Positions 35,273 through 44,092 are shown, counted from the stretch's first letter. The stretch: 48,710 bases of DNA from Streptomyces tauricus (GCF_014650955.1 NZ_BMVY01000047.1:1-48710), one strand, 5' to 3'. Notes: generated by a model not told the origin, from the sequence alone. Numbers and translations: made by a program.

Positions 35273-36069
35273 CCACTGCGCTGAACACGGTCAAGGTCGA
35301 CGAGATCGAGATCGCCTACGCGGAGTCCGGTGCCGGCGAACCGGTGATTCTGCTGCACGGTGGCGAAAGCACCCATATCCAGTACGAGACGTTCCGGCCC
35401 CTGCTCGGTGACGGCATCCGTGCGATCGCCTACGACCAGCGCGATTCCGGAGCGTCGGTCAACCCACCCCACCCGTACGGCATCCCCGACCTGGCTGAGG
35501 ACTGCGCCGCGCTCATCAGGGGACTGGGGTACGAACGAGCGCACGTCTTCGGATCCTCGTTCGGCGGCTTCATCGCCCTGCAGGTCGCAGTGTCGGTGCC
35601 CGACGTCGTGCAATCCCTGACGGTCGGTGCCACATTCTCCGACGCCTCGGCCCTGCAGGCGCCTGTGGCCTCCGAGATCGTCGCGCTGTCACCGTCGCAG
35701 CGCGACGCCCGGATGCTCGCCTTCGCCCTGTCCGAACGCGGGCAAGCGGACGAGAAGACGGTGGCCGAACTCAAGTCGATGATGATCCACCGCCCACCGG
35801 AGGCGGATGCGCGACGACTGGCCGCAATACCAGGCTTCGACCTCACCGACCGCCTGCCCCAGATCACGGCCCCCACCCTGCTCATTTACGGTGAGGACGA
35901 TCCTGCAGCTCGTCCCGAAATCGGACAGAAGATCGCCGACGCGATTCCTGGGGCGAGGATGGAGGTGATTCTGGGAGCGCGCCACGGAATCACGATGGAG
36001 TTCGCACAGGAAACTGCCCGGTTGCTCCGCGATTTCGTGCTCGCCCACCCGACGCAGCCAGCGCGGTAA
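35269..36069 (+). CDS. Alpha/beta hydrolase
   Basis: 266 aa from GTG 35269, in 4-bp overlap with the short ORF. EPVILLHGGE carries the oxyanion HGG, DQRDSGASVNPPHPYGIPDL is the typical second conserved segment, the nucleophile is Ser97 in GSSFGG, the acid is in LLIYGEDDPAARPE, and the His is in GARHGIT. A standard serine alpha/beta hydrolase (esterase, epoxide or C-C hydrolase type). Followed after 34 nt by an FAD monooxygenase, so the two probably act on one aromatic or lactone-type substrate. Confidence 0.9.
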   Translation: MTTALNTVKVDEIEIAYAESGAGEPVILLHGGESTHIQYETFRPLLGDGIRAIAYDQRDSGASVNPPHPYGIPDLAEDCAALIRGLGYERAHVFGSSFGGFIALQVAVSVPDVVQSLTVGATFSDASALQAPVASEIVALSPSQRDARMLAFALSERGQADEKTVAELKSMMIHRPPEADARRLAAIPGFDLTDRLPQITAPTLLIYGEDDPAARPEIGQKIADAIPGARMEVILGARHGITMEFAQETARLLRDFVLAHPTQPAR

Positions 36070-36103
36070 ATATCCCGCCCCTCATCACTGTTGTGGAGTA
36101 CGT

Positions 36104-37213
36104 ATGCACATTCTTGTCTCCGGCGCGGGTGTCGCCGGTCTCTCACTCGGACGTGTCCTCGGAATGCGAGGTCATCGCGTCACGATCGTCGAGCGGGCCG
36201 ATCGGCTCCGGGGCAATGGTTCACCCATCGATGTTCGCGGCGATGCGATCCAGGTCGCCGGAAAGATGGGCATCCTGCCTGCGGTCCGCGACGCGCGGAT
36301 CCGTATGACTGAGCAGGTCCATTTCGTCGACGAGAACGGTACGGCCATCGGCCGGTTGCCCTCAGATATCGGCGATTCGTCCGACGACATCGAGATCGCC
36401 CGCGAGGACCTGTCCCGGATCCTGGCTGACGCCCTGCCCGACATCGTGGACCTGCGTCTGAGCGAGTCGGTGAACTCGATCGCCGAGCATCACGACCAGG
36501 TGGACGTCGTGTTCGCTTCCGGCACGTCGGAGAGCTTCGATCTCGTCCTCGGCGCCGACGGTATGCACTCGGCGGTGCGACGGCTCGTGTTCGGCCCTGA
36601 GCAGGACTGGATCCGGCATCTCGGTCTCTACGTCGCCATCATCGACATGCCCCGTGAAGCCGAAGCCGAGCGGATCAATCCCATGTACAGCTATCCGGGG
36701 CACCTGGCCGGCATCGCCCGGTTCAAAGACAAAGCCATCGGTCTCTTGATGTTCGCATCAGATCCCCTCGACTACGACTACCGCGACATCGAGGCGCAGA
36801 AAAGGATCCTCTTCGACCGTTTCGCCGGGTGTCGTTCGTGGAAGGTCCAGACGATCCTTGACGCGGTGCGCGCCGATCCCAACATCTACTTCGATTCGGT
36901 CAGCCAGATTCATATGCCCACCTGGCACCGGGGCCGGGTCGCGCTCGTGGGCGATGCCGCCCATTGCGCATCCCCCCTCGCGGGCCGGGGCACGTCCCTG
37001 GCACTGACCGGGGCTCAGTTCCTCGCCGAGGAACTCGAGCGTGGGGATGGAGATCACGTCCTTGCGTTCCCGCGATACGAGGACCGCCAACGGCCTTATG
37101 CCGCATTCGCCCAGGGTACGGTCGAGGGTGGTGGTGCACTTCTCGTTCCACCTACTCAAGAAGCGATCGTCGCACGGAACAAGCTGCTCCAGCCGGTCAC
37201 GGCCGGTCAATAG
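36104..37213 (+). CDS. FAD-dependent monooxygenase
   Basis: 369 aa. MHILVSGAGVAGLSLGRVLG is the FAD Rossmann motif, FDLVLGADGMHSAVRRL the DG motif and GRVALVGDAAHCASPLAGRG the GD motif of class A flavin monooxygenases. Total length is normal. A GGAG site lies before the ATG. It shares the transcript with the upstream hydrolase. Related in fold to, but clearly distinct from, the monooxygenase at 21032. Immediately downstream (37277) an IS5-type element has inserted without damaging it. Confidence 0.9.
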   Translation: MHILVSGAGVAGLSLGRVLGMRGHRVTIVERADRLRGNGSPIDVRGDAIQVAGKMGILPAVRDARIRMTEQVHFVDENGTAIGRLPSDIGDSSDDIEIAREDLSRILADALPDIVDLRLSESVNSIAEHHDQVDVVFASGTSESFDLVLGADGMHSAVRRLVFGPEQDWIRHLGLYVAIIDMPREAEAERINPMYSYPGHLAGIARFKDKAIGLLMFASDPLDYDYRDIEAQKRILFDRFAGCRSWKVQTILDAVRADPNIYFDSVSQIHMPTWHRGRVALVGDAAHCASPLAGRGTSLALTGAQFLAEELERGDGDHVLAFPRYEDRQRPYAAFAQGTVEGGGALLVPPTQEAIVARNKLLQPVTAGQ

Positions 37214-37442
37214 CGCCTCGATCGGGCCCGATACCGCATACACCCGGCCGCAGACGTGTGTGACGCTACCGACTAACAACGGCTAACACAATGAAGCGGC
37301 AGGGGTGCGCCGCCCGCAACCACCAAACGAGCTGATCGGTCGCCTGACTGGTGAGTTGTTCGCCGTTGGTTGTGTTGGTGCGAGGGGAGCCGCCTACCTC
37401 TGCGCTGTACCGTCTTCGGAGACGATCACCGGGAGGCGCGGG

Positions 37443-37949
37443 ATGACCAATGGTCTCCAGTTCAGTTGGGAACTGAGTGGCACTGGCTGGGCGATGTGTC
37501 TCATCAAGGACGGCTCCTCGGAGCGGAAAGACATCGTCAGCTACTGCACGGATGCTCTTGCCGACTTGCTTCACGGTGTCGCGGGCCTGTATGGCCCCAT
37601 ACCTGTCCAGCGCTTCTCCTTCGACCTTGAACCGGCTGAAGTGAGGTGGGTGCTGCGAGGCAGGGGTTCGGACGTTGATCTGGCGATATACCGCTTTCCC
37701 GACATGTTCGCGAGCTTCGATGCGCCTGACCAGGAAGGCACACTCGTCTGGGGTTCCACGCAGCCGCGACGCCTTCTCGGACACGTCGTCATGGAGGCCG
37801 CTCAGTCAGTACTGCAGGTCCACGGCGAGGACGGCTATCTGGCGAAGTGGGTTCAGCACTCCTTTCCCATCGCTGCATTGCAAGACCTCCGCCGGCTGCA
37901 CCTCCAGCACGACAGGTGTCAACTGCAGCATGGCGTTGCCACTACATAG
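37443..37949 (+). CDS. Hypothetical passenger protein of the IS5 element
   Basis: 168 aa from ATG 37443 with GGGAGG about 8 nt upstream. MTNGLQFSWELSGTGWAMCL, SYCTDALADLLHGVAGLYGP, RFSFDLEPAEVRWVLRGRGS, EGTLVWGSTQPRRLLGHVV and VHGEDGYLAKWVQHSFPIAA: a soluble alpha/beta protein resembling a Streptomyces hypothetical family I recall by its NGLxFSW start, often guessed to be immunity-like. No catalytic motif. It lies inside the IS5 inverted repeats, convergent with the transposase, so it could move with it. The C-terminus (HLQHDRCQLQHGVATT) looks altered. Confidence 0.7.
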   Translation: MTNGLQFSWELSGTGWAMCLIKDGSSERKDIVSYCTDALADLLHGVAGLYGPIPVQRFSFDLEPAEVRWVLRGRGSDVDLAIYRFPDMFASFDAPDQEGTLVWGSTQPRRLLGHVVMEAAQSVLQVHGEDGYLAKWVQHSFPIAALQDLRRLHLQHDRCQLQHGVATT

Positions 37950-38008
37950 GACGTTGGATGCTTCCCAGGACAGCTGTGCACGGCAACACGACTCTGCCCC
38001 GATGACCT

Positions 38009-38847
38009 CTACCGACGGCAGCGCAGTACGCCGAGTTGCCGGTGAGTGATCAGGCAGCAGGCGAGTTTGAGGAAGGCTTCGTGGATGTCGGCTCGCCGTT
38101 CCCATCGGATGCGCAGGCGCCGGAAGCCGTGCAACCACGCGAAGCTCCTTTCCACCACCCAGCGGTAGGTGCCCAGTCCGGTGCCGTGCAGGGTGCCGCG
38201 GCGGGCGATCGCGGGCACGATGCCGCGGGCGCGGACCTGGTCGCGGTAGATGTCGTGGTCGTAGCCGCGGTCGGCGAACAGCGAGTCCGGTTTGCGACGG
38301 GGATGGCCGACCCGGCCGCGGACTGGCGGAATCGCGTCGAGCAGCGGCAGGAGCTGGGTGACATCGTTGCGATTGCCTCCGGTCAGCAGGACCGCGAGCG
38401 GGGTGCCGTGTCCGTCGGTGATCAGATGGTGTTTCGAGCCGGCCCGACCCCGGTCGACTGGCGAAGGGCCCGTGTGGATCCCCCTTTTAGCGCCCTGATG
38501 TGGGATGAGTCGACCACGCATCGGGACCAGTCCAGCCGTGAGGCCGCGTTCAGCTCGGCCAGCAGGATCGCGTGCAGCCGCTGCCACACGCCTGCCTCGT
38601 TCCAGTCCCGCAGCCGTCGCCAGCACGTCATGCCCGAGCCGAACCCGAGTTCCTGCGGCAAGTACTCCCACTGGATCCCGGTGTGCAGCACGTACAAGAT
38701 CCCGCACAACACTTCCCGGTCCGGCAACGGCTTACGGCCCGGATACCGAAAGCGCCGTTCGCGCTGCGGCAGCAGCGGCTCCAAGCGGTCCCACAGCTCA
38801 TCCGGCACGATCCACGGCGATGTCCCCACGCAGGGCCGAACGCTCAA
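38009..38847 (-). CDS. IS5-family transposase, two frames with probable -1 frameshift
   Basis: The first frame (38847 to about 38485) has VPDELWDRLEPLLPQRERRF, GILYVLHTGIQWEYLPQELG and the first Asp in SRCVVDSSHIRAL. At CTAAAAGGGGG the frame must slip -1 (the AAA codon can re-pair on the run of four A), continuing KRGIHTGPSPVDRGRAGSKH, DSLFADRGYDHDIYRDQVRA (second Asp) and TYRWVVERSFAWLHGFRRLR (Glu). Both parts are complete and no other lesion is seen. Programmed -1 frameshifting is known for the IS427 group of IS5, so this transposase is probably functional. Confidence 0.82.
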
Positions 38848-38905
38848 CTCCCGCCCCGGACACGGCCATCAGGACTGATCCACCTCTTTGTGTTAGCCGT
38901 TGTAA

Positions 38906-39612
38906 CTCGCCGGATCGGCGATTTCAGACCCTTGCCGCTGGCTGGAAGACGACAGCGAAGCACCCGCCGGTGACAGGCGGAGCAGGCAGCGCTGGCGGCA
39001 GGCTGTGCGCGGGACAAAGGGCAGCCGTATGCGGTGCGCAAGTCGGTGCTGCGGCATCGGGCCCCACGGTTCGCCGACGTATTGGTTCGGACGAAGTCCG
39101 GATGGTTCCGATCCGAGGTCGTGAAGGGCGTGATCCTCGGCCGCAATGCGTATCAGGACGAACGGACCACCGTCGAGTTCCCGTCAGGATGCCCGGGACC
39201 GAGTCTCCCTTCCCCGTCATGGTTCGCACCGCCCCCGGACGGCGAAGCCGTTGCTGTGGCCGTAGGCAGCAGCCGGGACGGGAGCGAACACCACCAGATC
39301 GCAGTGCATGACGGAGCACAACTCCCGGATGCCGTCGAACGCGTCCTGCACGACGGCTGCTGAGTCCGCGACCCCGGTGGCCGGACGCAGCACCTCGCTG
39401 GCTCTGCTCGGGACATGGACATCGGCCGAGGAATTGGCCGGGCACGGCGACTACCGACATCACCGCGGCTTTCGTCACCTACGACCAGCGCCAGCGCCCG
39501 CAGGCGGCGGCCAGGACGTCCGCGCGGGACGGGGTTGACCTCTTGGGTCCCCGCCACCTGAGAGGCAATCGAGGCGCACACCACCCGGCGCAGCCGCTGT
39601 AGGGTTCCGTTC
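38906..39612. other. No gene recognised
   Basis: Frames on both strands lack known domains. On the minus strand 39220-39365 reads DSAAVVQDAFDGIRELCSVM then HCDLVVFAPVPAAAYGHSNG, which is protein-like but unassigned and bounded by stops and frame breaks; it may be a remnant. Confidence 0.35.
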
Positions 39613-40290
39613 GTGACCGCGGACGAAACCACGCCAGAGCCGGGCCGCCGTCCGGGCGGGCGCACCGCCCGGGTGCGGCGTCGGATTCTCGAGGCCGCCG
39701 CCGAGCTGATCGCCCGCGACGGGTTCGGCGGGCTGCACTACGGCCAGGTCGCCGAGCTCGCCGGGGTCAACAAGGCCAGCGTCTACCGCAACTGGCCCGA
39801 CCGAACGACCCTACTCGCCGATGCACTGGCCTCCTTCAGCACCCACGCGGCGCCCCTGCACGACTCCGGCGACGTCGACGCCGACCTTGTCGACTTCCTC
39901 GAAGCCCTCGCCGCCGCCCTGTCCAGCCCGCAGGGTCGGGCGCTGCTCAACGTCGTGGGCTCGGCCCACGACAACCCCGGCCTACGGGCCGTCGTCGATG
40001 AGGCGTTCGCTCAGCGCCTAGGGAGGCTGCGCCAGCGGGTGGACGCGGCGATCGAGAACGGGGAGCTTCCAGTAGTCGATTGTCATCTTCTCGTCGAGAT
40101 GCTCAGCGGTCCGGTGCACGGACTGGTCAGCCGGGGCGCGCGCGAGTTCACGCGAGCCGACGCGCAGCAGATCACCGCGATCGTGCTCGCGGGCGTACGC
40201 GCCACCGCCGCTCCCGACGGCACCCCGGACGCTGCGAAGTTCGAGGAGCGGCCCGACACAGATCGCGAGACGCGACCGATATACGGTTGA
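39613..40290 (+). CDS. TetR/AcrR-family transcriptional regulator
   Basis: 225 aa from GTG 39613; no strong ribosome site, and TAGGGT about 10 bp upstream could be a -10, so a leaderless message is possible. The HTH is ARVRRRILEAAAELIARDGF then GQVAELAGVNKASVYRNWPD. The C-terminal domain (LLNVVGSAHDNPGLRAVVDE, FAQRLGRLRQRVDAAIENGE, LVEMLSGPVHGLVSRGAREF) is of the large-ligand type. A disordered tail of about 25 residues follows. No obvious target gene is adjacent. Confidence 0.88.
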   Translation: MTADETTPEPGRRPGGRTARVRRRILEAAAELIARDGFGGLHYGQVAELAGVNKASVYRNWPDRTTLLADALASFSTHAAPLHDSGDVDADLVDFLEALAAALSSPQGRALLNVVGSAHDNPGLRAVVDEAFAQRLGRLRQRVDAAIENGELPVVDCHLLVEMLSGPVHGLVSRGAREFTRADAQQITAIVLAGVRATAAPDGTPDAAKFEERPDTDRETRPIYG

Positions 40291-40390
40291 GCCCAGGCGG
40301 AGGCACGGTTCTGGCAGGGTGAGGCCCCCCGGGACCTACCTTCGGACGGAAAAGACGCCCGCTTCAGCAGCCGACAGCGCGCCCGTGCCC

Positions 40391-40456
40391 ATGTCCGCGC
40401 GCATGACGATCCTGCTCGTCGAGGACGACGCGGTGATCCGCGGATCCGTCACGATG
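40391..40456 (+). pseudogene. Response-regulator N-terminal scrap
   Basis: MSARMTILLVEDDAVIRGSV is the first strand and acidic pocket (LLVEDD) of a two-component receiver domain. It is lost after about 20 residues, before the phospho-acceptor Asp. The region 40460-40770 beyond it holds no recognisable gene. Confidence 0.5.
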
Positions 40457-40801
40457 GGCAGCGGCGGCGGATCCAGGACCTGCGGGCGACCTTCTCGTGC
40501 AAGGGGACCTTCCGACTCATCGGACAATGCTCGGGACTGCACCGCCTGGGGGGCGCACTCGCCGGGCATGGGCCGCCACGCGTCGTACCGACGCCTTGCG
40601 CTGCCCTTCCTTGAACTCCCCCTCGCAGCTGGCGCACTTCTTCGCTAGCTTCCCCAGAGGACTTCCTGCCCAGGTGGCGGATGAGATCTTCGCCCCGGCC
40701 AGAACCGGTGCTGAAGCGAGCCCCGCGGTGTGTCGAAAGAGCTCTCACTCCGGATTCGGATAGCGATGACCCTCTTCGCTGCCCATGAGGGTTCGGGCCC
40801 G

Positions 40802-41230
40802 TCAGATCCCCTTTTCCATCGCCCACATGTTCACGGAATCGATCGCGCACCGCGACCACTCCAGCTCACCGCGGGAGCCGAGTTCATCGAGGACCAGGTG
40901 ATGAAGTCTGGCCCACACCCGGGCCTTGGTCCACTCGGTGAACCGCCAATGGGCCGACGCGCCCGGCGGGCCGAACGAGGCGGCCGGCACCTGCTGCCAC
41001 GTGCAGCCCGAGGTCGCCACGAAGACGATCGCAGCCAGGACTTCACGGTCGCCGTGCCGACGCCGGCCGCCACCCTGCGGCCGCGACGGCGCCTTTGGAA
41101 CCACTCGCTGGAACAGCTCCCACAGCTCGTCCGGCACCAGCCGCTCAACAATCTTCGACACCGCACAAGTCCAGCTAGCCAAATGAGATGATCTCTTGGG
41201 GAGTACGCCGACACCGCCTGCCGGAGTCAC
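40802..41230 (-). pseudogene. IS5-family transposase first-frame fragment
   Basis: KIVERLVPDELWELFQRVVP, GDREVLAAIVFVATSGCTWQ, FTEWTKARVWARLHHLVLDE and WSRCAIDSVNMWAMEKG contain the N-terminal domain and first catalytic Asp of an IS5-family transposase. The second frame begins (KGDLTGPNP near 40800) and is lost within about 10 residues, so the catalytic Asp and Glu are gone. The true start is probably the GTG near 41162 (MSKIVERLV). Inactive. Confidence 0.78.
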
Positions 41231-41331
41231 TGGACGAGCCGCGCGGGCCGACCCATGCTGTCGTGAAGCTGCCGCTGCGCATAACCTGGTCCGGGATCAG
41301 GGCCTCTTGCGTGATCGACGTCTGCCAGGAT

Positions 41332-41745
41332 TCATCCGGGCCGGACGGTGACGATCTGCCGCACCAGTGCGCAGAGCTCACCAGCCGGGTCGGTCAGCTC
41401 CACGTCGACGACCGTCGATCTTCCGGGACGAGCAATACGGGCTTCAGCCGTTGCGGCGCCGTGGACGGGCCGAAGGAAGTTGGTCGAGGACTGCATAGTG
41501 GCGGGAGCAGCGGTGGGATCGCCGCTCGCGAGGACAGCCACAACGGCGGCGCTGACGTCGGCAAGCGCCATCAGCGCGCCGCCGTGCACACCGCCGCCGA
41601 TCGTGGCGAGGTCGCCGCTCTCGGATAGGTGGGCGACGACGCGGTCGGGTTCGATCGTTGAGAAGGTGACGCCCAGGTACCGGGCGAAGGGCACGAGGTG
41701 GTGGATGGTGTCGGTGGTGATGGGCGGCGTGACGCTCATGGTCAT
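41332..41745 (-). CDS. PaaI-family hotdog thioesterase
   Basis: 137 aa. DLATIGGGVHGGALMALADV is the hotdog active-site helix with the HGG loop and catalytic Asp; STNFLRPVHGAATAEARIAR and GRSTVVDVELTDPAGELCAL are the following strands. Such enzymes hydrolyse acyl- or aryl-CoA thioesters. Its ATG overlaps the stop of the RraA pseudogene (ATGA). It is the last gene of a five-gene operon starting with a TetR regulator at 44033. Complete and undamaged. Confidence 0.9.
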   Translation of the reverse strand: MTMSVTPPITTDTIHHLVPFARYLGVTFSTIEPDRVVAHLSESGDLATIGGGVHGGALMALADVSAAVVAVLASGDPTAAPATMQSSTNFLRPVHGAATAEARIARPGRSTVVDVELTDPAGELCALVRQIVTVRPG

Positions 41746-42426
41746 GTCTCCGGTGCTGAGCCGTGGTCGTTGAGGTGTTGGCGAAGGGTCAGTGACAGGT
41801 CCGCGGTGCGTCGCTGGAGGTAGCCGGCGAAGTCAAGTTGGTCGCGGAGAGATCAGCCCTGGTGGATGAGGTCGCCCTGCGCCGTCTCGATGCGTTGGAT
41901 GCGGCTGGCGAACTGGAAGACTCGGTTGGCCTGGGCTGGTCTGATAAATGTGACGCCGTCGTCGCGACGACGGCGTCCCCGATGGCGACGGGAGCAGAGT
42001 CCAGGGTGGTGGTCCGTATCGGCGGGGCCACGGGCGGTATCGGCGCGGGCCGGATGAGGCCGATCCGAGACTGAATAGCGGGAGGCGGGTGTGCCGCAAT
42101 TGCGCGGTGTCCCGGCGGGCGCCCCACAGCACGATTCCGGCGAGTGCGGCTTCCGCGAGCCGCAGACCGGCGATGCACTCCTCCTCGCGCCTGCCTCCGT
42201 TGTCGATGACGAGGACGTCGCTCCTGTCCGACTCGGCGATCACTTCCAGGATCGAGTCCGCGCTGCCGAGGTGGGTCACGGGGCGCGCGGGTCCAGAGAA
42301 TGGTGCACCCGGCAGGAGCGGCCGAAGCGATGGTGGCGCCCACCTCACGGGGGGATTCAGATAGACGGACGCATTTGCGATCGCGGCCGTCGGCACCCGT
42401 TCGTCTCCGGCAGCAACGGTGCTCAT
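41742..42426 (-). pseudogene. RraA-family protein, two frameshifts and a nonsense codon
   Basis: From ATG 42426: ERVPTAAIANASVYLNPPVR, SADSILEVIAESDRSDVLVI, DNGGRREEECIAGLRLAEAA and AGIVLWGARRDTAQLRHTRL are RraA-like (GGxREEECxGG is the metal/substrate loop of the HMG/CHA aldolase branch). Near 42080 the frame shifts to RIGLIRPAPIPPVAPPIRTT and SAPVAIGDAVVA, then near 41960 a missing base shifts it to DDGVTFIRPAQANRVFQFAS. A TGA at about 41857 interrupts SLRDQLDFAGYLQRRTADLS before the true stop. ATGA overlaps are kept at both ends. Confidence 0.75.
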
Positions 42427-42884
42427 GACGGGGTCGCTGTGGGGTGGTCGGCGAGCTCTCGGATGACGCCGGCGACATCGTCCAGCAGGTCGATGGGGCA
42501 GCCCCAGTAGTCGTAGATCCCACCGTGATCGCTGTTGCTGCCGCACACGACGAACAGTCCGGTCCCCAGACGCTTCTTCAACTCGGTGGCGAGCCAGCCG
42601 ACGAAGCCGCTGTTGTCGAGGCCGGGTGGGAAGTGGAAGGACAGCAGACCGAATCGTTCTCTCTCCTTGTCACTCCCGTCGTCCGGGCGAAGGGCGCTCC
42701 AGCATTCGTCGTCGCGGATGACCGCGAGGACGTGCTCATCCAAACGGGGCGGCTCGTTCATCGGTGTTTCGACGAATGACCACGCCCCGTCGAGCACCGC
42801 GATCTCAGAGTTCGCTATGACGGCCCGTAGCCGGGTTCGTGTCTGAATCGAGGTCTCTTGGCTGACGCTGACCATGGTGGTCAC
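42423..42884 (-). CDS. DUF6196-type hypothetical protein
   Basis: 153 aa from GTG 42884. VSVSQETSIQTRTRLRAVIA, SEIAVLDGAWSFVETPMNEP, VLAVIRDDECWSALRPDDGS, SFHFPPGLDNSGFVGWLATE and VVCGSNSDHGGIYDYWGCPI match the DUF6196 family as I remember it. No known function; the strongly conserved GLDNSGFVGWLA and GGIYDYWG loops suggest a ligand or catalytic site. GTGA overlap with GNAT upstream and ATGA overlap with RraA downstream. Intact. Confidence 0.8.
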   Translation of the reverse strand: MTTMVSVSQETSIQTRTRLRAVIANSEIAVLDGAWSFVETPMNEPPRLDEHVLAVIRDDECWSALRPDDGSDKERERFGLLSFHFPPGLDNSGFVGWLATELKKRLGTGLFVVCGSNSDHGGIYDYWGCPIDLLDDVAGVIRELADHPTATPS

Positions 42885-43437
42885 CTGCTTCCGGTCGAGG
42901 CTGGGCGGGTTGGTTCGTCGAGCGAGAGGAGCATCAGGATGTCGGCGCGGGCGTAGTAGTCGGCGAGAGGAAGTTCCTCCCGGCTGATCCGGCGAAATCC
43001 CGAGTCCTCGTAGAGCCGGAGCGCGGCAACCGGCCGGCTGTTCGTCCCGAGAAAGAGACGCCGGGCGTCCAGCTGTCGAGCCCGAGCGATCGCAGCCTCT
43101 CGAAGCCTTTGGCCGGCGCCGCGGCTCCGGAATTCAGCACGCACGCCCATCGTGGCGAGCTCAAGAAGATCGGAGCTGTATCGCAGGAGCGCAACGCATC
43201 CGGCGGCGGTGCCGTTCGGTATCCGCGCGATCAGAACATCCCCGCCCGACTGAACGATGTGGGTGAAAGGATCGCGCCCAGCAGGTGTCCATCCTCGTCG
43301 GTGAGAACGAACAGCACCCTGGTCCACTCCTCGTTGACGCTACGGAAGTCCGCTGCATCAACAGCATCGGATGCCGACCGGATCACGAGACCAATGGGCG
43401 CAGCCGGTACACGCCCGTTGCGTGAATCAACATTCAA
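42881..43437 (-). pseudogene. GNAT N-acetyltransferase with single-base frameshift
   Basis: It starts at TTG 43437, which overlaps the TetR stop (TTGA): PIGLVIRSASDAVDAADFRS, NEEWTRVLFVLTDEDGHLLG. Near 43280 one base is missing (GGGCGCG), after which DPFTHIVQSGGDVLIARIPN, VALLRYSSDLLELATMGVRA, FRSRGAGQRLREAAIARARQ (the acetyl-CoA pyrophosphate loop RSRGAGQRL) and ALRLYEDSGFRRISREELPL follow to the stop. All GNAT motifs are kept. A single lesion, so either a recent mutation or a sequence error. Confidence 0.8.
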
Positions 43438-44033
43438 GCTCGGCGTTCCAGTCCTGCCAGCAGCGTGAGACCACCTTCGATCACACGGTCGAACGCTGCC
43501 TGGCTCCGGTCTGCGCGAGCAAGAACGTGCGCTCCTTGCACGATGGCAATGATCGTGGCAGCAACGGCCTCGGCGGAGAAGTCGTCTCGCAGCTCCCCTC
43601 GCGCTTGCCCGTCGATCAGGAGATGTTCGATTCGTCGGCGATACCAGGTCAGGCTGTCCGCCACGGGCCCCCGCAGCCGCTCGTTCTCCAGCACGGCGTT
43701 GTCAAGGGTCATCCGCCCGAACCGGCAGCCTTTCTGGCCGTCGCGCGGCTTGCTCAGATAGCTCTTGACGCTTCCAGCTGGCGATGGCGTCTGCTTCAGG
43801 TAGTCGTCCATTGCGCGCTCGAGTTCGGCACTGTTGCGGAGCATCGCTTCGGCTGCGACGTCGGCCTTGGTCGGGAAGTGGTGGTACATGCTTCCCTGTC
43901 CGACGCCCGCGCGCGCTCGGATCTCCGCGGGGGTGGTCGATGTGTAGCCCTGCTCCCACAGCAGCTCCCGGGTGGCCTCGACGAGACGCTCTCGTGAGCT
44001 GGCAGCCGGGTGGTGGCGTTCCGTGCTCTTCAC
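43434..44033 (-). CDS. TetR/AcrR-family regulator, first gene of the five-gene operon
   Basis: 199 aa from GTG 44033; AAGGAGGGA lies about 10 nt upstream. The HTH is SSRERLVEATRELLWEQGYT then TPAEIRARAGVGQGSMYHHF. The C-domain (CRFGRMTLDNAVLENERLRG, SLTWYRRRIEHLLIDGQARG, AATIIAIVQGAHVLARADRS) is of the TetR_C_6/RutR-like helical type. Its stop overlaps the GNAT start. It probably binds the dyad at 44081-44092 and represses its own operon, responding to a substrate of the downstream enzymes. Confidence 0.9.
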   Translation of the reverse strand: MKSTERHHPAASSRERLVEATRELLWEQGYTSTTPAEIRARAGVGQGSMYHHFPTKADVAAEAMLRNSAELERAMDDYLKQTPSPAGSVKSYLSKPRDGQKGCRFGRMTLDNAVLENERLRGPVADSLTWYRRRIEHLLIDGQARGELRDDFSAEAVAATIIAIVQGAHVLARADRSQAAFDRVIEGGLTLLAGLERRA

Positions 44034-44080
44034 GTGGTCGGTCCCTCCTTGCAGGCTGGCAGCTCTTGCCGTTCTGTCCC

Positions 44081-44092
44081 TACCTACAGGTA
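44081..44092. promoter_or_regulatory. Dyad operator upstream of the TetR operon
   Basis: TACCTACAGGTA is a 5-bp dyad (TACCT/AGGTA) 48 bp before the TetR GTG. ACCTACAGGTA-type sites are common TetR-family operators. On the minus strand GATACT just upstream could be the -10 element, which the operator would cover from its downstream side. Confidence 0.65.

Larger units (their letters stand above)
37277..38902. mobile_element. IS5-family element with passenger gene, IRs and TAA duplication
   Basis: The left end CAACGGCTAACACAATGAAG (37277-37296) and the inverted right end CAACGGCTAACACAAAGAGG (38902 leftward) agree in their first 15 bases and in 20 of 23. TAA directly precedes the left end (37274-37276) and directly follows the right end (38903-38905), a TNA-type 3-bp target duplication. 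Inside are a transposase (minus) close to the right end and, between it and the left end, a complete unrelated gene (plus). The 1,626-bp length against about 850-900 for a bare element fits a passenger-carrying IS. No internal copy of the end was found between the two genes. Confidence 0.8.

Noticed and set aside
37274..37291. CTAA-rich left end as a simple chance repeat
   Set aside because: Rejected as chance because the 15-base exact inverted match, further partial match and flanking TAA duplication recur on the transposase side; retained as a mobile-element end.
39034..39363. 109-codon plus-strand frame with protein-like beginning
   Set aside because: No recognisable family, no ribosome site and an equally plausible minus-strand frame; left unassigned.
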